Assembly: GCA_035513655.1 (NCBI GenBank)
Contig: DATKBV010000069.1
Span: forward strand, 1 to 8,708
Direction of reading: 5' to 3'
DNA: 8,708 bases
DNA from: GCA-2726245 sp035513655
GTDB lineage: Bacteria > Planctomycetota > Planctomycetia > Pirellulales > Pirellulaceae
The notes under the pieces were generated by a model that was given only the letters and a program-made list of their open reading frames with translations, did no database searches and was not told the DNA's origin. A program made the translations under genes and the position numbers. This document shows, one piece after another, positions 7,101 through 8,708 of this stretch (position 1 is its first letter; each line of letters opens with the position of its first letter).

Positions 7101-8139
7101 CATAGGCGGTCACTTTCAGTTCGTGCGAACCGACAACGAGCGGCGTGGGGAGATCAAGAATGAACCGTTCTGGCTGATTCGACTCGGCTGGACTCGGTGC
7201 AAAGCTCACTGCGTTGCCATTCAATTGAACAATGGCGAGTCGCAGGCGAGGGTCTACTTGGAGCGTCAGGTCCCGCAATGGTCGACGTTGAACATCGAGA
7301 CGCAGCGTGGCGTTGAGCTCCAGCCCTGTTGTACCGATGCGATAGTCATACGTCGGTCGGGCCATCACCAGACGATCACGATCCGCCTCTTCGAAAGCTG
7401 GCAGTATGCGGAGTTCTGTTTCATGATTCGCACCTAGCTCGATCCGCCAGCGCGTCAGATTGGTGCGTCCTCGATTTGTCGTATTCGCATCAGTGGCCAG
7501 GCTGACGATCGCGTCAGCACAGTCTGGCATGACGCGTGGCGGCAAGTCGAGCAACAACTCGGTTGCCGTGGCTCGCGGAAGCAACAGTCGAAATCGATAC
7601 TCCAGATCCGTGCCGCTTGTTCCGTGCAGCGACCAGGGAAACGTCAACGTATCGGATCGTGAAACGAACACGCCGATGTCTCCGGTGGGCAGCAGGCCCG
7701 CTTCCGCCTCCAGACTGGGATTACTCTTCCACCGATAGGAACCCGTCGCCAGTCCGAAGGGCGCGAGTGGCAAATAGGCTGGCTCGGAGTGAGGGTGCTT
7801 GATGTCGAGTTCGGCCGAACCGCTGACGAGCTGTTGGTCCTTGAATTCCGCCGTGTATCTCGCCCGGACAATGTTCGGCTTGGCCAAACCGTACAAGGCG
7901 CGATATTTGGCATTGAGATCGGCCATTGTTTTCTGAAACGAAGCGCGATCGAGGGGCAGTAATTCACCCCCGATTTCGTCGATTCGCCCCTCGGGAATCG
8001 CGATCCGTTGAAACCGCAGAACGGACGGTGCGTTCTCCTGCGCATCCGCGGGGGTCATGCTCAAGATGCACAAGTTCACGAGTCCCCACACAGCGACGAT
8101 TCGCACGTTCCGTTGCCCGGTGAAGATGTGGGATGTCAT
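1195..8139 (-). CDS. Giant secreted, membrane-anchored protein of two duplicated modules; function unknown
   Basis: I do not recognise a named family. The 2314-residue product begins with a signal peptide (basic residues R10 and R13, hydrophobic core at 14-28, Ala31-Asp-Ala33 before Gln34). It continues as a long, mostly beta-strand-patterned region to about 1145. Three membrane segments follow at about 1151-1170, 1172-1197 and 1199-1213, then an Arg/Lys-rich linker (1214-1238). A second signal-like segment (1231-1263) opens another beta-rich region to about 2230, followed by membrane segments near 2234-2253, 2269-2283 and 2285-2300 and a basic tail. The positive-inside rule puts both large regions outside the cytoplasm. 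Few cysteines and no catalytic motif, lipobox, LPXTG or known binding signature were seen, so a structural or adhesive envelope role is possible but only a guess. The start at 8139 is supported by AAGG six bases upstream and by ATGA overlap with the preceding gene. The stop (TAA) is 12 bases from the ribE stop. Confidence 0.9.
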   Translation of the reverse strand: MTSHIFTGQRNVRIVAVWGLVNLCILSMTPADAQENAPSVLRFQRIAIPEGRIDEIGGELLPLDRASFQKTMADLNAKYRALYGLAKPNIVRARYTAEFKDQQLVSGSAELDIKHPHSEPAYLPLAPFGLATGSYRWKSNPSLEAEAGLLPTGDIGVFVSRSDTLTFPWSLHGTSGTDLEYRFRLLLPRATATELLLDLPPRVMPDCADAIVSLATDANTTNRGRTNLTRWRIELGANHETELRILPAFEEADRDRLVMARPTYDYRIGTTGLELNATLRLDVQRRPLRDLTLQVDPRLRLAIVQLNGNAVSFAPSPAESNQPERFILDLPTPLVVGSHELKVTAYAPVIINKLWQLPQLHLIDVLWRQGNASLDVVEPLRVGQVDWLGSVLRGVEPLPPPTAGESRRFALLSPDASFDVLLTRQTPQLRAQVGTTITLKETIVTAQFIAHLSSTSGAAFSVPLQRDAGWIVDSIETDPPQIDHVEVLPGPRGLSREIILQDPITPEKPLRLIVKAHRQTPNAGVLMGHEMRPITFAGDISRSRLTAVRAELPLQLDVSGDAGVTRVTESELSSVEMELIAAEGTPLKFRDEPSADRVRVVLRSQSPRFSGEITAETLVESTTIKQSYLFRCEPLSTRIGSVRIRFSPPPSDNIQWSTVGDGAGGVTATKLDADGNEWEVRLRRSRDVPFEILAKLTRQSTLASDGSSGPPETIVLASLPDAESQVGTVNVGTPDGTGFSLHHEGLRAIPAPAIDVARLPTLRATYRYAPAQAVSLQLTRHSTQLDPPDAWIWDSEVTSQVDGDGEVTHVMLLRIENVGVSHLTVDLPENVNLERVEVDGERIVLSRSTKQVRIPLSTTRRFPTVLLRYRQHGPPLGNHYRCVVSMPEFNLRCLHRSWRLWVPPGYKSATSDAPWDLAHTPLQPTSGIDWERRLFGLSVVRRTGKPWSVTSLLNWSDEVRQPSRRQRALTEVQNILGTIDSQLENDANGGTTTLTWSTAIAPARAANSNTVDDFSLYVDRAAISAAGISPISLVPSRATSALSALRLSNLVFVVDNGSLILTTLGAQADGDYGQCTEIAERTFIANPGELRGSSRFVLAADWIGDPTISPGPWEDGGATRSLSPLAGWTTMRLPSADAQVTVMLYRTEMLETFGWALLFVAIASGVWMGGRSGVLLLVAIVAVIVVTLLVPISLVFIPRSVLLGLLAAVALLGIRRRVSAKTTPRHRDDSMSFRAMRGAESVTAGLLLAAVIFAIVSNQRATAQERLPAGAPTATSVFRVYDPVGPDGEPFRSHLYVSPTFLDSIEKLKTTLGTQRFGVTFTDARYSLAVPNAPMATMLPELVAEFNLVSPSPGPAVIRLPFDRDELQLLEAAFDEQRVYPQWSPDGETLILDVAILNRHRLRFTFRPVLIPDADKSGFDLRIPVIPSSRLSITGRDAARIELTSALGAIIRTDDSLEANLGPADRLAVQWPVPGAESPELTEFTTSQLIWIRAEPRVITIDTRLAFSVLSGTLTEVELLVDPRLQLLLPDAHAQVVETLAPDNSLRRIRYLFREAYGANESVTIELSFVMTGVAEGDVVTRPLIRVASGVVGNPLLALSTSPGIAASVTHEGDWPSVQPQDFARAWRTMQLPKEAIQLPTNETEWSLAITPLTARLGNTDATELRVGQQQADVTYESQIQIEDAPAFQLGLALPRELIVESVSVLQDGVDLVRRYFKSPDGATTIFLATPIQGNVRVKLQGSIPLPPRGKFSFSSIRLAKAVTSVRSLTILRRAGVTVQVTSKHGSRATELTTLEHGLGSGERVVGVYELASEMDSATPDITLNITPNPARFSGSLVTKVHSEEAQWSVTADLALRVSQGVVDSIRVRLPRELTESLRLEPPLPYEIREVPEQSEPNLIITPPVAIDKEFQVTLHARLQSSSDGSISAPLIEVLDSAQVDRLLELPKRSAEQEIEWDIRGLEQPEGDELQTTYRVRGQRMRATVREVNQSAENPSLLLADIEVAWQPDASYVGIARYDLEPGALTECGLIIPEGVNLLHAAVDDVPALLQTADATTANLELGVERLPQRIALLFVGRASSLATEKNSLTLAAPRLRGLEARTTLWSVRDPRQAASVPLLNHTMIDAAATRELRVGILQELLNYNVGPVPQHRANDLQRWRERWQERLNAVTAKPADANSAYHASVVSASVVSFHDAMKRRHGTTRHDDWTYCSFNGATPMLTIIRLDRGTTDVAQRVALALALCVAAWFLLKLSRREGVRDALSRWPHLPGVVIGLAWWLWLSPSALGWLIAAVFLASSLRPAWRARVLRPVR
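1240..1443 (-). other. C-terminal membrane-spanning cluster of the giant protein
   Basis: Residues 2233-2300 contain a first helix (about 2234-2253), a basic loop (KLSRREGVRDALSRW), then two Trp- and Leu-rich helices (about 2269-2283 and 2285-2300). The tail RPAWRARVLRPVR is basic and so likely cytoplasmic. The arrangement copies the central cluster. Confidence 0.75.
4351..4449 (-). other. Internal signal-peptide-like segment
   Basis: Residues 1231-1263 start with Met and carry two Arg residues in an n-region. A hydrophobic core (SVTAGLLLAAVIFAIV) follows, then Ala1261-Thr-Ala1263 before Gln1264-Glu1265, the same Ala-x-Ala/Gln-Glu ending as the true N-terminus. It follows an odd number of membrane segments and a basic linker, so it would insert with its C-terminal side outside. 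It may act as a fourth membrane helix, or be cleaved. Confidence 0.65.
4501..4689 (-). other. Central membrane-spanning cluster of the giant protein
   Basis: Residues 1151-1213 hold three strongly hydrophobic stretches separated by Arg1171 and by Pro-Arg at 1198-1199, and they end in Arg-Arg-Arg (1215-1217). The segment divides the two extracytoplasmic halves and corresponds in position to the three helices at the C-terminus. Confidence 0.75.
8041..8139 (-). other. Signal peptide of the giant protein
   Basis: Residues 1-33 show a basic n-region with Arg10 and Arg13, a hydrophobic core of about 15 residues (IVAVWGLVNLCILSM) and a type I cleavage site Ala31-Asp-Ala33 before Gln34-Glu35. Cys24 is preceded by Leu, not Gly/Ala/Ser, so this is not a lipobox. 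Confidence 0.75.
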
Positions 8140-8708
8140 GACTCACCTTCGACTCGAGCCACTTGCAGATGAGCTGGTGCCGTAGCTGTGGTCGCATGTG
8201 AGCTACCATCGGGAAGACGAACAGATCCTACGCTGGCTTGTGAATCAGTCGTTATAAAGACGCTGCTCCGCCGAGGTATTGGCGCTACAGGACTTCTTCC
8301 AACGGCTCGCTGTATTGCAATAGCTACGACTGCCAGTCCGAGTCCGATCGCGCCGGCCTGCCCGAGCACGGCGGCGTGTTCGGGATAGGTCACGGCGACT
8401 CCGAACAGCATGACTCCAACGACGACGAAGACGCCGGGTTGCCGAAGTGTTGGCAAGTAGATGAAAGGAAGTACGACCGCCAACGCTAACCCCGACGAGA
8501 CGAGCATCAACGTCAGGCGGCTGACTTTCACAAATACGACCGAATCGACAGAACCCGTCGAACTGAACAAATAGCGATTCGTGTCGGGCGATACCGCTTC
8601 CTGGGTTGACGCGCCGACGAGTTCTTCCAGCGATTGTTGCTCCAATCGGCCGCGCCGCCCCCAATACCACTGGTCGCGCTGCCAAACAAGTTCTGATGTC
8701 AAAGTCGC
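8136..8708 (-). CDS. Membrane-anchored protein, C-terminal fragment; function unknown
   Basis: The frame is open to the right edge, so the start is outside the window; the TTG at 8702 has no need to be a start. I do not recognise the family. The 190 visible residues begin with a Trp- and Arg-rich stretch (VWQRDQWYWGRRGRLEQQ). They continue with a predicted helix, a strand pair (RYLFSSTGSVDSVVFVKV), three membrane segments at about 65-85, 92-106 and 112-132, and a tail of some 55 residues rich in Ser, Ala, Thr and Pro. The strand-then-three-helices ending resembles both module ends of the giant protein downstream (for example WTYCSFNGATPMLTIIRLDR before the last helices), so it may be a paralogue; that is inference from short, low-identity matches. 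Its TGA overlaps the next gene's ATG, indicating one operon. No promoter is visible. Confidence 0.8.
   Translation of the reverse strand, partial: ATLTSELVWQRDQWYWGRRGRLEQQSLEELVGASTQEAVSPDTNRYLFSSTGSVDSVVFVKVSRLTLMLVSSGLALAVVLPFIYLPTLRQPGVFVVVGVMLFGVAVTYPEHAAVLGQAGAIGLGLAVVAIAIQRAVGRSPVAPIPRRSSVFITTDSQASVGSVRLPDGSSHATTATAPAHLQVARVEGES
8143..8149 (-). promoter_or_regulatory. Ribosome-binding site of the giant gene
   Basis: On the minus strand AAGGTGA lies just ahead of the ATG at 8139, with six bases between AAGG and ATG. It sits inside the last codons of the upstream gene, which together with the ATGA overlap suggests translational coupling. Confidence 0.6.

Larger units (their letters stand above)
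4450..8139 (-). repeat. Protein-level repeat copy A (residues 1-1230 of the giant protein)
   Basis: This is the first of two collinear copies. Landmarks shared with copy B, with residue positions A and B, are: ADAQE 31-35 and ATAQE 1261-1265; EPAYLPL 119-125 and GPAVIRL 1354-1360; PTGD 151-154 and PDGE 1385-1388; VDPRLRL 295-301 and VDPRLQL 1521-1527; AGVTRV 562-567 and AGVTVQV 1775-1781; PRFSGE 607-612 and ARFSGS 1831-1836; PENVNLE 828-834 and PEGVNLL 2033-2039; LRCLHRSWRLW 891-901 and LRGLEARTTLW 2096-2106. The order is kept and the offset stays between 1205 and 1235. Copy A is longer, mostly in its 985-1135 region before the membrane segments. Confidence 0.7.

Noticed and set aside
8065..8080. 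Lipoprotein signal at Cys24 of the giant protein
   Set aside because: The residue before Cys is Leu, not Gly, Ala or Ser, and a good type I site (Ala-Asp-Ala) follows.
8700..8702. TTG at 8702 as the start of the rightmost gene
   Set aside because: The frame stays open to the window edge and the first visible residues look like the middle of a protein, so the true start is probably outside.
1..8708. CRISPR arrays, tRNA or rRNA genes, transposase genes
   Set aside because: No regularly spaced direct repeats, cloverleaf-type sequences, rRNA signatures or transposase motifs were seen on either strand.

Overview
The window reads like a chromosomal segment of a planctomycete, probably a Pirellulaceae-type bacterium. 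The evidence is moderately high GC, a very large secreted and membrane-anchored protein of a style common in that phylum, and GGCTAACGCC-type palindromic repeats between genes. The taxonomic call is inference; no marker gene is complete enough to prove it.

Layout from left to right: (1) The first 134 bases are the 5' end of an enolase gene (eno) on the minus strand, running off the left edge. (2) Bases 135-591 are a divergent intergenic region without a credible gene. It carries a long, nested, imperfect inverted repeat (272-415) and a smaller stem-loop beside it. (3) ribE (592-1182, plus strand) encodes a complete riboflavin synthase alpha chain. (4) Only 12 bases later, and convergent with it, ends one enormous minus-strand gene (1195-8139) for a 2314-residue extracytoplasmic membrane protein of unknown function. 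(5) Its start overlaps by 4 bases (ATGA) the end of another minus-strand gene (8136-8708). That gene is open to the right edge and only its membrane-spanning C-terminal part is visible.

The giant protein fills 80 percent of the window and is the main point of interest. Reading it end to end shows two collinear, strongly diverged copies of one architecture: signal peptide with Ala-x-Ala/Gln-Glu, a long beta-rich extracytoplasmic region, and three membrane segments. Matching landmarks recur at an offset of about 1205-1235 residues. The second copy opens with its own signal-peptide-like sequence at residues 1231-1263. Within each copy, a beta-strand motif ending in Pro plus Arg/Glu plus a hydrophobic residue recurs about every 160-185 residues, four times. 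The partial upstream gene ends in a similar way (Tyr-Phe-Ser strand, then three membrane helices), so it may be a third member of the family.

Eno and RibE are housekeeping enzymes of glycolysis and flavin synthesis and have no evident link to the giant protein. The two genes at the right are probably translationally coupled in one leftward operon whose promoter lies outside the window. I could not assign a biochemical function to either.
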